Shown: piece after piece, positions 33,740 to 42,803 of the stretch
Layout of the letters: the number at the start of each line of letters is the position of its first letter
How positions within the stretch are numbered: position 1 is the stretch's first letter
The notes under the pieces: model-generated
The model's input: the letters and a program-made list of their open reading frames with translations, nothing else
What the model was told of the DNA's origin: nothing
Databases searched by the model: none
DNA from: Kribbella amoyensis
Lineage (GTDB): Bacteria > Actinomycetota > Actinomycetes > Propionibacteriales > Kribbellaceae
NCBI RefSeq assembly: GCF_007828865.1
Contig: NZ_VIVK01000001.1
Span: 4,526,001-4,590,000, forward strand
Length of the DNA stretch: 64,000 bases
Direction: 5' to 3'
Translations under genes and position numbers: made by a program

Positions 33740-34000
33740 TTAGAACAACGGGCCGCTCATCCGGCGTTGGATCTCCTCGACGTCCTCGCGGGTGAGCTGG
33801 CCGAGGAGGCGGGCGCCGGAGACCACCGAGAGGGTGTTGTCCTGGTGGGACGGCTCGATCCGGCCCTCGTCGTGGTCCTCCTGCTGAAACGGCCAGGCGG
33901 CGACGGCGGACAGCATCTCCTCGCGCTCGACGAAGCCGGCGGCGTACAGCTCGAGGTAGCCGCGCAGGGAGGGCTCGGTCTCGATGTGGGGGTCGTCCAT
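33740..34000 (-). CDS. Small conserved actinobacterial protein, function unknown
   Basis: An 86-residue acidic protein (SLRGYLELYAAGFVEREEML, EGRIEPSHQDNTLSVVSGAR, TREDVEEIQRRM). No signal peptide or membrane helix. The even spread of codon-position GC and the well-formed helix pattern indicate a real gene. It is preceded by the YbaK gene on the same strand with a 26-base gap, so they may be cotranscribed. Confidence 0.6.
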   Translation of the reverse strand: MDDPHIETEPSLRGYLELYAAGFVEREEMLSAVAAWPFQQEDHDEGRIEPSHQDNTLSVVSGARLLGQLTREDVEEIQRRMSGPLF

Positions 34001-34026
34001 TGCGGACTCCTGGGAAGGGGTGGGGG

Positions 34027-34518
34027 TCAGCGGGCGATCGCCGCCGTGCGCGCGGTGGTGACGGTGATCAGGTCGGTGGGGGTCAGGCCGAGGTCGAGCC
34101 CGCGGCGCCCGCCGGAGACGTAGACCGTGGGGTACTGCGTGGCGGTCGTGTCGACGACCGTCGGGAGCCGGCGCTTCTGGCCGATCGGGCTGATCCCGCC
34201 GACCACGTACCCGGTGGTGCGTTCCGCCGCGGCCGGGTCGGCCATCACGGCCTTCTTGCCGTCGAGCGCGGCCGCGACCGCCTTCAGGTCGAGCTGCCGG
34301 TCGACCGGGACGACGCCGACGGCGAGCTTGCCGTCGACCTCGACGAGCAGCGTCTTGAACACCTGCTCGGCCGGCAGCCCGAGCACCTCGGCCGCCTCCA
34401 GCCCGTACGACTTCGCGGCCGGGTCGTGCTCGTAGGCGTGCGTCGTGAACGGCAACCCCGCCTTGATCAGCGCGACCGTCGCCGGCGTTCCCTGCCCGGC
34501 CTGCTTGCTTTTCGCCAC
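34027..34518 (-). CDS. ybaK: Cys-tRNA(Pro)/Cys-tRNA(Cys) deacylase, YbaK/EbsC family
   Basis: A 163-residue trans-editing enzyme that hydrolyses Cys-tRNA(Pro) formed by prolyl-tRNA synthetase. Motifs: YGLEAAEVLGLPAEQVFKTL (with the conserved lysine), VGVVPVDRQLDLKAVAAALDGKKA, TGYVVGGISPIGQKRRLPTV and YVSGGRRGLDLGLTP. The length and all key segments agree with the family. ATG 34518 with AAAGC/GGCG-type upstream; start is well supported by the alignment with family members beginning just before TPA-x4-L. Confidence 0.9.
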   Translation of the reverse strand: MAKSKQAGQGTPATVALIKAGLPFTTHAYEHDPAAKSYGLEAAEVLGLPAEQVFKTLLVEVDGKLAVGVVPVDRQLDLKAVAAALDGKKAVMADPAAAERTTGYVVGGISPIGQKRRLPTVVDTTATQYPTVYVSGGRRGLDLGLTPTDLITVTTARTAAIAR

Positions 34519-34528
34519 GACGCCGAGC

Positions 34529-34585
34529 CTAGGGCATGTCTGGCAATTCCCCGCCTACTGCGCGGAACTACCAGCCACGCCCTAG
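34529..34585. repeat. 22-bp imperfect palindrome between ybaK and narI
   Basis: Arms 34529-34550 and 34564-34585 match at 18 of 22 positions around a 13-base centre, ending in perfect CTAGGGC / GCCCTAG. It lies just downstream of narI on the minus strand. It could be a narI terminator without T-run or a miniature mobile element remnant. Confidence 0.5.
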
Positions 34586-34606
34586 ACCCAGGACCATCTG
34601 GTGCGG

Positions 34607-35323
34607 TCAGCGGTTGTCCCAGCCCCGCCGCGGTGCGTGCGTACCGGGCCGGGCGGTGTCGCGGCTGCGATAGACGATGTACGGCCGGGTGAGGTACCCG
34701 AGCGGCGCGCTGAAGACGTGGACGAGCCGGGTGAACGGCCAGAGCGCGAACAGGGCGATCGCGACCAGGCCGTGCAGCTGGAAGGTCAACGGCGCGTCGG
34801 CCATCAGTTCGGGGTGCGGGTCGAACCGGAAGATGCCGCGGAACCACACCGACACCCCTTCCCGGTAGTCGTAGTCGCCGACCAGGTTGGCGACCACGGT
34901 GTTCGCCAGGCCGAGCAGGATCACCGTGGCCAGGAAGAGGTACATCACCTTGTCCATCACCGTGGTCGCGGAGAACACCGGGCCGACGGTCCGCCGCCGG
35001 TAGATCAGGATCGTCATCCCGACCACGGTGCAGAAGCCGGCCACGGCACCGATCGACACGGCGAAGAAGTGGTACAGCCCTTCGGAGACGCCGGCCGCCT
35101 CGGTCCACGACTTCGGGATCCCGAGTCCCATCACGTGGCCGAGGAAGACCGCGAGGATGCCGAAGTGGAACAACGGGCTGCCCCAGCGCAGCAACCGGGT
35201 CTCGTACAGCTGCGACGACCGGGTGGTCCAGCCGAACTTGTCGTACCGGTACCGCCAGACGTGCCCGACCACGAACACGGTCAGGCAGATGTACGGGAAC
35301 ACCACCCAGAGGATCTCGTTCAT
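34607..35323 (-). CDS. narI: Respiratory nitrate reductase gamma subunit (cytochrome b)
   Basis: A 238-residue membrane subunit with five helices that holds two b hemes and passes quinol electrons to NarH. Start FPYICLTVFVVGHVWRYRYD; heme-ligand histidines lie in FHFGILAVFLGHVMG and LTFQLHGLVAIALFALWP/FTRLVHVFSAPLGYL. The C-terminus RPYIVYRSRD is the usual NarI end, here with a longer basic tail. Overlaps narJ by four bases. Confidence 0.93.
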   Translation of the reverse strand: MNEILWVVFPYICLTVFVVGHVWRYRYDKFGWTTRSSQLYETRLLRWGSPLFHFGILAVFLGHVMGLGIPKSWTEAAGVSEGLYHFFAVSIGAVAGFCTVVGMTILIYRRRTVGPVFSATTVMDKVMYLFLATVILLGLANTVVANLVGDYDYREGVSVWFRGIFRFDPHPELMADAPLTFQLHGLVAIALFALWPFTRLVHVFSAPLGYLTRPYIVYRSRDTARPGTHAPRRGWDNR

Positions 35324-35970
35324 CGGCGGGCTCCCGGCATCGGCGGCACGGCGTACGGGGTGAGGCCGACCTCTTCGCGCGGTGGGCCTTCGGCGGCGAG
35401 CCGGCGGACGGCGGTGAGTTCGTCACCCACCAACGGCGGCAGCGTCCCCGTGACCGCCTCGACCGCGCCGAGCCAGGGGGAGTCCGCGTCGGCCAGCGCG
35501 AGCCGGAGGAGTTCGAGCCCGGCGCGGTGGTCGAGCAGGAGCCGCCAGCCGAGTCGCTGGTCCACGGTCGCGGCGTACTCCAGGACGACGCACAGGTGGT
35601 CGGGCAGCTCGGTGTCGTCGAGGACGTACCCGGAGCGCAGGTACGTCTGCTTGAACCGCAGCAGCGCGACCCCTCGTCGCCGGGTGTCGCCGTGCGCGAA
35701 GTACGTGAGGTACAGGTTCGTTCGCCTTCGCGAGTCGAAGCACTCGACGTACTCGCGCTGCGCGAGCGGGAGCGCGATCGCCCCGAGCCGCGCGACCGTA
35801 CGTCGCAACGGCTCACCGACGGGGAAGGGCAACTGGCCGGACAACCGCTGGATCAGGTCGAGCCGGAACGCGAGCTCCTCGTCCGGATAGTCGAGCAGCA
35901 ACGACGCGGACTGCCACGCGATCGCCAGTTGCTCGGCCGGCAACCGCGGCCCCGGACGCTTGCCGGTCAT
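35320..35970 (-). CDS. narJ: Nitrate reductase molybdenum-cofactor assembly chaperone
   Basis: A 216-residue chaperone needed to insert the molybdenum cofactor into NarG and to hold NarGH before membrane attachment. SASLLLDYPDEELAFRLDLI, LAQREYVECFDSRRRTNLYL and LYLTYFAHGDTRRRGVALLR are conserved NarJ segments. ATG 35970 forms an ATGA overlap with the stop of narH; a longer reading would run back into narH and was rejected. Confidence 0.92.
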   Translation of the reverse strand: MTGKRPGPRLPAEQLAIAWQSASLLLDYPDEELAFRLDLIQRLSGQLPFPVGEPLRRTVARLGAIALPLAQREYVECFDSRRRTNLYLTYFAHGDTRRRGVALLRFKQTYLRSGYVLDDTELPDHLCVVLEYAATVDQRLGWRLLLDHRAGLELLRLALADADSPWLGAVEAVTGTLPPLVGDELTAVRRLAAEGPPREEVGLTPYAVPPMPGARR

Positions 35971-37631
35971 TGCGGATCTCCGTCGGACCGCGGTGGGAAC
36001 AGCCCTTGCGGCGCGCCCTTGCCGTCCCAGTTGAGCAGGTTCACCCGCTCGCCCTTGTCCTCGGGCGACGCCATCGTGTCGGCGGTCTGGCGGTCCCGCA
36101 GCATCCGGAAGTTCTCCACCGCGACCGGCGTCGGCGCCCCCGAACCCTCGCCGAACGGCCCGGATCCGCCCATCCCCGGGCCACCCTCGTAGTCGAGCGA
36201 GCACTCCGTCGCGAGCTCCTCCAGCGCGTGCCCCTGCTCCGCGTGCGCCGGCGGGATCACGTACCGCTCGTCGTACTTCGCCAACGCCAGCAGGCGGTAC
36301 AGGTCGTACAGGTCCTCCTCGCTCATCCCGACGCTCGCCGGAATCCGGGCGTCCGGGTCCCGGCCGAGGTTGATGTCCCGCAGGTACGAGCGCATCGCGG
36401 CCAGCTTGTGCAGGACGGCGTCGACAGGAGCCACGTCGCCCGCGGTGAACAGCTCGGCCAGGTACTCGATCGGGATCCGCAGTGCGTCGATCGCGGCGAA
36501 CAGGTTGCCGCGGTCCTCCGGGTCCTCGCCGGTCTCCTTGACCACGTCGACCACGGGCGACAACGGCGGGATGTACCAGACCATCGGCATCGTCCGGTAC
36601 TCCGGATGCAACGGCAGCGCGACCTTGTACTTGTTGATCAATGCGTACACGGGGGACCGCTGGGCCGCCTCCACCCAGTCGTGCGGGATCCCGGCGCGCT
36701 CGGCCTCCCGGCGGACCTCGGGGTCGTTCGGGTCGAGGAAGACCTCACGTTGTGCCTCGTACAAGCCGTGCTCGTCCGTCGTCGACGCCGCGGCGAGCAC
36801 GCGGTCCGCGTCGTACAGCACCAGCCCGATGTACCGCAGCCGGCCGACGCAGGTCTCCGAGCAGACCGTCGGCAGGCCGACCTCGACGCGGGGGAAGCAG
36901 AACGTGCACTTCTCCGCCTTGCCGGTCCGGTGGTTGAAGTAGACCTTCTTGTACGGGCAGCCGGACACGCACATCCGCCAGCCCCGGCAGCGGTCCTGGT
37001 CGACCAGGACGATGCCGTCCTCCTCGCGCTTGTAGATCGCCCCGCTCGGGCAGGACGCGGCGCACGACGGATTGAGGCAGTGCTCGCAGATCCGCGGCAG
37101 GTAGAACATGAACGTCTGCTCGAACTCGAACCGGACCTTGTCGCCGACCGCCTTCAGGATCGGGTCCCGCTCGGCCGTCGCCTTGGAGCCGCCGAGATCG
37201 TCGTCCCAGTTCGCCGACCAGGTCACCTTGGTCTCCTGGCCGGTGATCAGCGACCGCGGCCGCGCGACCGGGGTGTGCTCCTGGGCCGGCGCGTCGGTCA
37301 GCGTGGCGTAGTCGTAGGTCCAGGGTTCGTAGTAGTCCTGCAACGAGGGCAGCTTCGGGTTCGAGAAGATCGTCAGCAGCTTGCGCAGCCGGCCGCCGCC
37401 CTTCAAGGCGAGCCGGCCGCGCCGGTTCAGCGTCCAGCCGCCCTTCCAGGTCTCCTGGTCCTCGTACGTGCGCGGGTACCCCTGGCCGGGCCGGGTCTCG
37501 ACGTTGTTGAACCACACGTACTCCGTGCCGGTGCGGTTCGTCCACGCCTGCTTGCAGGTCACCGAGCAGGTGTGGCACCCGATGCACTTGTCCAGGTTCA
37601 TCACCATCGCGAGCTGGGCCATCACGCGCAT
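35967..37631 (-). CDS. narH: Respiratory nitrate reductase beta (Fe-S) subunit
   Basis: A 554-residue electron-transfer subunit with four Fe-S clusters. Cysteine groups: CIGCHTCSVTCK; CEHCLNPSCAASCPSG; CRGWRMCVSGCPYKK (with the tryptophan that marks the [3Fe-4S] site); CTFCFPRVEVGLPTVCSETC. Starts at 37631 (or ATG 37622, LAMVMNLDKCIGC). The stop of narG overlaps the start of narH by one base; four-base overlap with narJ follows. Confidence 0.95.
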   Translation of the reverse strand: MRVMAQLAMVMNLDKCIGCHTCSVTCKQAWTNRTGTEYVWFNNVETRPGQGYPRTYEDQETWKGGWTLNRRGRLALKGGGRLRKLLTIFSNPKLPSLQDYYEPWTYDYATLTDAPAQEHTPVARPRSLITGQETKVTWSANWDDDLGGSKATAERDPILKAVGDKVRFEFEQTFMFYLPRICEHCLNPSCAASCPSGAIYKREEDGIVLVDQDRCRGWRMCVSGCPYKKVYFNHRTGKAEKCTFCFPRVEVGLPTVCSETCVGRLRYIGLVLYDADRVLAAASTTDEHGLYEAQREVFLDPNDPEVRREAERAGIPHDWVEAAQRSPVYALINKYKVALPLHPEYRTMPMVWYIPPLSPVVDVVKETGEDPEDRGNLFAAIDALRIPIEYLAELFTAGDVAPVDAVLHKLAAMRSYLRDINLGRDPDARIPASVGMSEEDLYDLYRLLALAKYDERYVIPPAHAEQGHALEELATECSLDYEGGPGMGGSGPFGEGSGAPTPVAVENFRMLRDRQTADTMASPEDKGERVNLLNWDGKGAPQGLFPPRSDGDPQ

Positions 37632-40600
37632 CAGTACGTCACCTCCTGCGAGCGCCGGCGGATCACGGTCACCTCGTCGCGCTGGTTCCCGGTCGGGCCG
37701 AGGTAGTTGAAGGCGAACGACAGCTGCGCGTACCCGCCGATCAGGTGGCTCGGTTTGATCAGCAACCGGGTCAGCGAGTTGTGGATGCCGCCGCGCTTCT
37801 TCGACGTCTCCGCGATCGGGACGTCGATCAACCGGTCCTGCGCGTGGTGCATGTAGACGGTGCCCTCGGGCATCCGGTGCGAGACGACCGCCCGGGCGAC
37901 CACGACGCCGTTGCGGTTGACGGCCTCGATCCAGTCGTTGTCCGCGACCCCGATCTTGGCGGCGTCACGGTCGCTCAGCCAGATCGTCTGGCCGCCGCGG
38001 GACAGCGACAACATGAACAGGTTGTCCTGGTACTCCGAGTGGATGGACCACTTGCTGTGCGGCGTGAGGTACCGGACCGTGATGCCGTGCTCGGTGACGG
38101 ACCCGAGCTCCGGCTCGGCGAACAACGCGCCGAGGTCGAGCGGCGGCCGGTACACGGGGAGGTTCTCGCCGAGTTCGGCCATCCAGTCGTGGTCGAGGAA
38201 GAAGTGCTGCCGCCCGGTCAGCGTGTGCCACGGTTTCAGCCGCTCGACGTTGACGGTGAACGGGGAGTACCGCCGGCCGCCTGTCTCGGACCCGGACCAC
38301 TCCGGCGAGGTGATCACCGGGGTCGGCGCGGCTTGCGTGTCGGCGAAGGTGATCTGCTTGCCCTCGTGCTCGGCGGCCAGGTCGTGCAGTTGCTTGCCGA
38401 CCCGGCGTTCGAGGGTCTTGAACCCCTCGGTCGCGAGCTTGCCGTTGGTGGTCCCGGACAACGCCAGGATCGCTTCACAGGCGTGGATGTCGCGCCGCAA
38501 CGAGGGCCGCCCGTCGGCCGGTCCACCGCGGATCGGCCCGTTCTTCGCCCGCAGGTAGTCGACCGACTCCTTGACGTCGTAGGTCACGCCCTTGGTGGTC
38601 GCGCCGAGCTTGTCGAGCAGCGGTCCGAGCGCGGCCATCTTCGCGGCCACGGCCGGGTAGTCGCGTTCGACCTCGACCAGCTTGGGCATCGTGAGACCCG
38701 GGACCGGTTCGCACTCACCGGCCTTCCAGTCCTTGACGATGCCGTGCGGAGTCGCGAGCTCGTCCGGGGTGTCGTGCAGCAGCGGGACCGCGACGAGGTC
38801 GTGCCGGACGCCGAGGTGCAACGCCGCGAGCTCGCTGAACTTCTCCGCGATCGTCTGCCACGCGTCCCAGTCCGTCCGGGTCTGCCACGGTGGAGCGATC
38901 GCGGGGTTGAACGAGTGCACGAACGGATGCATGTCCGTCGTGTTGAGATCGTGCTTCTCGTACCAGGTCGCGGCCGGCAGCACGACGTCGGAAAACAAGG
39001 TCGTGCTGGTTTGCCGGAAATCCAGCGTCAGCAGGAGATCCAGCTTCCCTCGCGGTGCTTCGTCGTGCCACTCGACCTCACGAGGCCGGTGCTCCGGTGG
39101 TGCTTCCGCGGCCCGCAACGACGATCCGGCGCCGAGCAGGTGCTCGAGGAAGTACTCGTTGCCCTTGGCCGACGAGCCGAGCAGATTCGCCCGCCAGATC
39201 GCCAGGATCCGCGGGAAGTTCTCCGGCGCGTCCGGGTCCTCGCAGGCGAACCGCAGCGCGCCCGACTTCAGCTGGTCCACCACGTGCTCGGCCACCGGGC
39301 GACCGGCCGCGCGCGCCTCGTCGGCGAGGTCGTGCGGGTTCCGGTCGAAGGTCGGGTACGACGGCATCCAGCCGAGCCGGGCGCTGAGCGCGATCAGTTC
39401 GGCCGTCGATCGCCCGGTCAGCTTGCCCGCTCCGGCGGACCAGGTGCCGGCGTCGAACCGGTCGTACCGGAACTGGTCCGTGTGCAGGTACCAGTACGCG
39501 GTCTGGATCATCTGCCGAGGCGGCCGGGACCAGTCCAGCGCCCCTGCCAGCTGGGCCCAGCCGGTGACCGGGCGGCACTTCTCCTGGCCTACGTAGTGCG
39601 CCCAACCGCCGCCGTTCACGCCCTGGCAGCCGGTCAACGTGGTCAGCGCGAGGAAGGCCCGGTAGATCGTGTCGGAGTGGAACCAGTGGTTCGTCCCGGC
39701 CCCCATCACGATCATCGAGCGGCCCTTGGAGTCGGCCGCGTTCTGGGCGAACTCGCGTGCGATCCGGGCCGCCGCGACCGCCGGGACACCGGTGATGCGT
39801 TCCTGCCAGGCCGGGGTGTACGGCGCGTCGGCGTCGTCGTACGAGGTCGGCCAGGTGCCCGGCAACCCGGGCCGCGCGACGCCGTACTGGGCCAGCATCA
39901 GGTCGAGGACGGTGGTGACCAGGTGGCCCTCGATCCGCCGGGCCGGGACGCCGCGGATCTCGGCGGCCGCGGTGCCGTCGTCGAAGCGGGCGAGCTCGAC
40001 CGGGACCGGCTCGGCCTGGTCGCCGAGCAGGGTGAGGACGGGATCGACGTCGCCGTGGTCCAGGTTCCAGCGGCCTGCGCCGGTCTCGCCGAAGCGGTGC
40101 CCGAGGGATCCGTTCGGGACCACGGGATCGCCGGTCCGGCCGTCCAGCAGCATCGGCTTGAACTGCGCGTTCTCCTCGGCGACGAAGGCGGGCAGGTCGG
40201 CCGCGGTGAGGAACTTGCCCGGCCGGTACGTCCCGTCCGCGGTCTCCTCGAGCCGGATCAGGTACGGCAGGTCCGTGTAGGTCTTGCCGTACTCGGTGAA
40301 GTACGGGGTCTGCGCGTCGACGAAGAACTCGCGCAGGATCACATGGCCCATCGCCATCGCCAGCGCGCCGTCGGTACCAGGGGCCGCAGGCAACCATTCG
40401 TCGGCGAACTTCACGTTGTCGGCGTAGTCCGGCGCCACCGCGACCACCTTCTGGCCGCGGTACCGCGCCTCGGCCATCCAGTGCGCGTCCGGGGTCCGGG
40501 TGACCGGCAGGTTCGAGCCCCACATGATCAGGTAGCCCGCGTCCCACCAGTCCGCCGACTCGGGCACGTCGGTCTGGTCGCCGAAGACCTGTGGCGACGC

Positions 40601-41335
40601 GACCGGCAGATCGGCGTACCAGTCGTAGAAGGACAGCATGGTGCCGCCGACCAGCGAGGTGAACCGGGCCCCGGACGCGTGCGACACCATCGACATCGCG
40701 GGGATCGGCGAGAACCCGGCGATCCGGTCCGGGCCCCACTTCTTCAGCGTGTGCACGTACGCCGCGGCGACCAGCTCGGTCGCCTCGTCCCAACTCGCTC
40801 GCACCAACCCGCCCTTCCCGCGGGCCGCCTTGTACTGCGCGGCGCGGGCGGGGTCGTCGACGATGCTCGCCCAGGCGGCGACCGGATCACCGAGTTCGGC
40901 CTTGGCTTCGCGGTAGAGCTGGAGCAGGATCCCGCGGATGTAGGGATAGCGGATCCGGGTCGGCGAGTAGGTGTACCAGGAGAAGGCGGCGCCGCGCGGG
41001 CAACCGCGGGGCTCGTACTCCGGTTTGTCCGGGCCGACCGAGGGATAGTCGGTCTGCTGGGTCTCCCAGGTGATGATGCCGTCCTTGACGTACACCTTCC
41101 ACGAGCAGGAGCCGGTGCAGTTCACCCCGTGCGTCGACCGCACCACCTTGTCGTGGCTCCAGCGGTCCCGGTAGAAGTCGTCCGCGTCGCGACCGCCGAT
41201 CTGGTGCAGGGTGCGCAGGTCGGCGGACACCTCGCCGCGGGTGAAGTACCGGCGGGTGCGGACCAGGGCCTCGCTCAGCCCGCTGTCCAGACCGATCTCG
41301 CCGTGCTGCCCGTTCGGACGAGCCTCACTGCCCAT
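37631..41335 (-). CDS. narG: Respiratory nitrate reductase alpha (molybdenum) subunit
   Basis: A 1234-residue catalytic subunit that reduces nitrate to nitrite at a bis-MGD molybdenum site. N-terminal Fe-S site: STHGVNCTGSCSWKVYVKDG (histidine and cysteines). Molybdenum ligand Asp in LSFYDWYADLPVASPQVFG. Typical QTDVPESADWWDAGYLIMW and GYAQLSFAFNYLGP near the C-terminus are intact. Length is normal. ATG 41335 follows GAGGGG. Part of narK-narG-narH-narJ-narI, all on the minus strand. Confidence 0.97.
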   Translation of the reverse strand: MGSEARPNGQHGEIGLDSGLSEALVRTRRYFTRGEVSADLRTLHQIGGRDADDFYRDRWSHDKVVRSTHGVNCTGSCSWKVYVKDGIITWETQQTDYPSVGPDKPEYEPRGCPRGAAFSWYTYSPTRIRYPYIRGILLQLYREAKAELGDPVAAWASIVDDPARAAQYKAARGKGGLVRASWDEATELVAAAYVHTLKKWGPDRIAGFSPIPAMSMVSHASGARFTSLVGGTMLSFYDWYADLPVASPQVFGDQTDVPESADWWDAGYLIMWGSNLPVTRTPDAHWMAEARYRGQKVVAVAPDYADNVKFADEWLPAAPGTDGALAMAMGHVILREFFVDAQTPYFTEYGKTYTDLPYLIRLEETADGTYRPGKFLTAADLPAFVAEENAQFKPMLLDGRTGDPVVPNGSLGHRFGETGAGRWNLDHGDVDPVLTLLGDQAEPVPVELARFDDGTAAAEIRGVPARRIEGHLVTTVLDLMLAQYGVARPGLPGTWPTSYDDADAPYTPAWQERITGVPAVAAARIAREFAQNAADSKGRSMIVMGAGTNHWFHSDTIYRAFLALTTLTGCQGVNGGGWAHYVGQEKCRPVTGWAQLAGALDWSRPPRQMIQTAYWYLHTDQFRYDRFDAGTWSAGAGKLTGRSTAELIALSARLGWMPSYPTFDRNPHDLADEARAAGRPVAEHVVDQLKSGALRFACEDPDAPENFPRILAIWRANLLGSSAKGNEYFLEHLLGAGSSLRAAEAPPEHRPREVEWHDEAPRGKLDLLLTLDFRQTSTTLFSDVVLPAATWYEKHDLNTTDMHPFVHSFNPAIAPPWQTRTDWDAWQTIAEKFSELAALHLGVRHDLVAVPLLHDTPDELATPHGIVKDWKAGECEPVPGLTMPKLVEVERDYPAVAAKMAALGPLLDKLGATTKGVTYDVKESVDYLRAKNGPIRGGPADGRPSLRRDIHACEAILALSGTTNGKLATEGFKTLERRVGKQLHDLAAEHEGKQITFADTQAAPTPVITSPEWSGSETGGRRYSPFTVNVERLKPWHTLTGRQHFFLDHDWMAELGENLPVYRPPLDLGALFAEPELGSVTEHGITVRYLTPHSKWSIHSEYQDNLFMLSLSRGGQTIWLSDRDAAKIGVADNDWIEAVNRNGVVVARAVVSHRMPEGTVYMHHAQDRLIDVPIAETSKKRGGIHNSLTRLLIKPSHLIGGYAQLSFAFNYLGPTGNQRDEVTVIRRRSQEVTY

Positions 41336-41356
41336 GTCGTTCCCCTCGCTGGTCGG

Positions 41357-42607
41357 CTACCGCTGCTGGACTGCCTTGTTCGCCGTGGATCTGACGACGG
41401 TCAGGGTGAGAAGCAGGGTCAGGGCCGCAGTGACCGACAGCAGGCCGAGGCCGATCGCGTACGAGTCGGTGCGGCCGTAGACGTAGCCCATGATCAGCGG
41501 CGGGACGAAGCCGCCGAGACCGCCGGCGGCGCCGACCAGACCGGTCACGCCGCCCACCCGGGAGGGCTCGACCACGCGTGCGACCAGCGCGAAGGTGGCC
41601 CCGCTGCCCGAACCGAGCGCGGCGGCCATCGCCAGGAACGCGACCGTGCCGATCCACTCCAGCAACGGGGTGGACGCCGCGACGGCCGCGCCGGCCACGA
41701 CCACGCCGTACCCGGCGGCGAGGACGGGGATCGGGCCGAGCCGGTCCGACAACCAGCCGCCGACCGGGCGCATCAGGACGGCGACGGCCACGAAGCCGGC
41801 CATCCGGTTCGCCGCGTCGGCCGCGGTCAGGTCGTACGCGGTCTTCAGGTACGAGGGCAGGTAGACGGAGAACGCGACGTACCCGCCGAAGGCGACCGCG
41901 TAGAGGATGCAGGCCTGCCAGGAGATCGGCAGCTTCGCGGTCGCGACGAGCCGGGTGACGAGCGAGCCGCTCGGCGGGGTACGGCCGGGGGCGTCCCGGA
42001 GCAGCACCCAGGACGCGACCGCGTACACGGCCAGGATGGCCGCGGTGAGCAGGAACGGGACCTTGTGGCCGGGGCCGTTGTAGAGCTTGACCGTGGTCAG
42101 CGCGCTGATCGCGGTCCCGCCCATGCCGGCGCCGAAGATCCCGATCGCCAGGCCGCGGCGTTCCGGCGGGAACCACGCGTTCACAAACGGGACGCCGACC
42201 GCGAACGTGGTGCCGCCGATGCCGAGGAAGAAACCGCCGACCAGCAGCAGGGCGTACGAGTCCAGGCCGAAGAACGCGAGGAACAGCACCGGGACGATGG
42301 TCGCCGCCGAGACCAGCGGGAACATCAGCCGGCCACCGAACCGGTCGGTCAGCGCGCCGATCGGGATCCGGCCGACCGAACCGACCAGCACCGGGACCGC
42401 GACCAGCAGGGCGACGTCGGACTCCGACAACGTGCCGACCGTGCCCTCGGTCCGGAACAACGGTCCCAACGGGCTGAGCAGCGCCCAGGCCCAGAAGTTC
42501 ACCGCGAACCCGATCGTCGCGATCGTCAGCATCAGCCACGGCGAGCGCGGCGCGGCCACGGTGCTCTCGCTGCCACCGGCCCCGGTGACACTGGTTCGAC
42601 TCGCCAT
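41357..42607 (-). CDS. narK: Nitrate/nitrite transporter, MFS family
   Basis: A 416-residue 12-helix transporter of the nitrate/nitrite porter family. N-terminal half: ATIGFAVNFWAWALLSPLGP, PVLVGSVGRIPIGALTDRFG (motif A); GIGGTTFAVGVPFVNAWFP and RRGLAIGIFGAGMGGTAISA are the glycine-rich nitrate signature. C-terminal: LVGAAGGLGGFVPPLIMGYV. It imports nitrate and/or expels nitrite for the nar operon. ATG 42607 has GGAGGGGG upstream; longer in-frame start rejected. Only 21 bases separate it from narG, so they are cotranscribed. Confidence 0.93.
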   Translation of the reverse strand: MASRTSVTGAGGSESTVAAPRSPWLMLTIATIGFAVNFWAWALLSPLGPLFRTEGTVGTLSESDVALLVAVPVLVGSVGRIPIGALTDRFGGRLMFPLVSAATIVPVLFLAFFGLDSYALLLVGGFFLGIGGTTFAVGVPFVNAWFPPERRGLAIGIFGAGMGGTAISALTTVKLYNGPGHKVPFLLTAAILAVYAVASWVLLRDAPGRTPPSGSLVTRLVATAKLPISWQACILYAVAFGGYVAFSVYLPSYLKTAYDLTAADAANRMAGFVAVAVLMRPVGGWLSDRLGPIPVLAAGYGVVVAGAAVAASTPLLEWIGTVAFLAMAAALGSGSGATFALVARVVEPSRVGGVTGLVGAAGGLGGFVPPLIMGYVYGRTDSYAIGLGLLSVTAALTLLLTLTVVRSTANKAVQQR

Positions 42608-42803
42608 CGCTGCCCCCTCCGCCCGCTCCGAGACGTTGCCGACGGCCACTTCGCCGGCCGTATCGCGGTGACACCCACAGCCTGCGGGCCGGGCGGCATC
42701 GACGGAAGGGCCGGGAGTCCTCCGCCCGCCCGCCGAAATGCCCTGCCCCGCAGAGCCGCTACCCGTTACCCACCGTACTTATCCGCAAACGGCGAGTCGA
42801 GAG

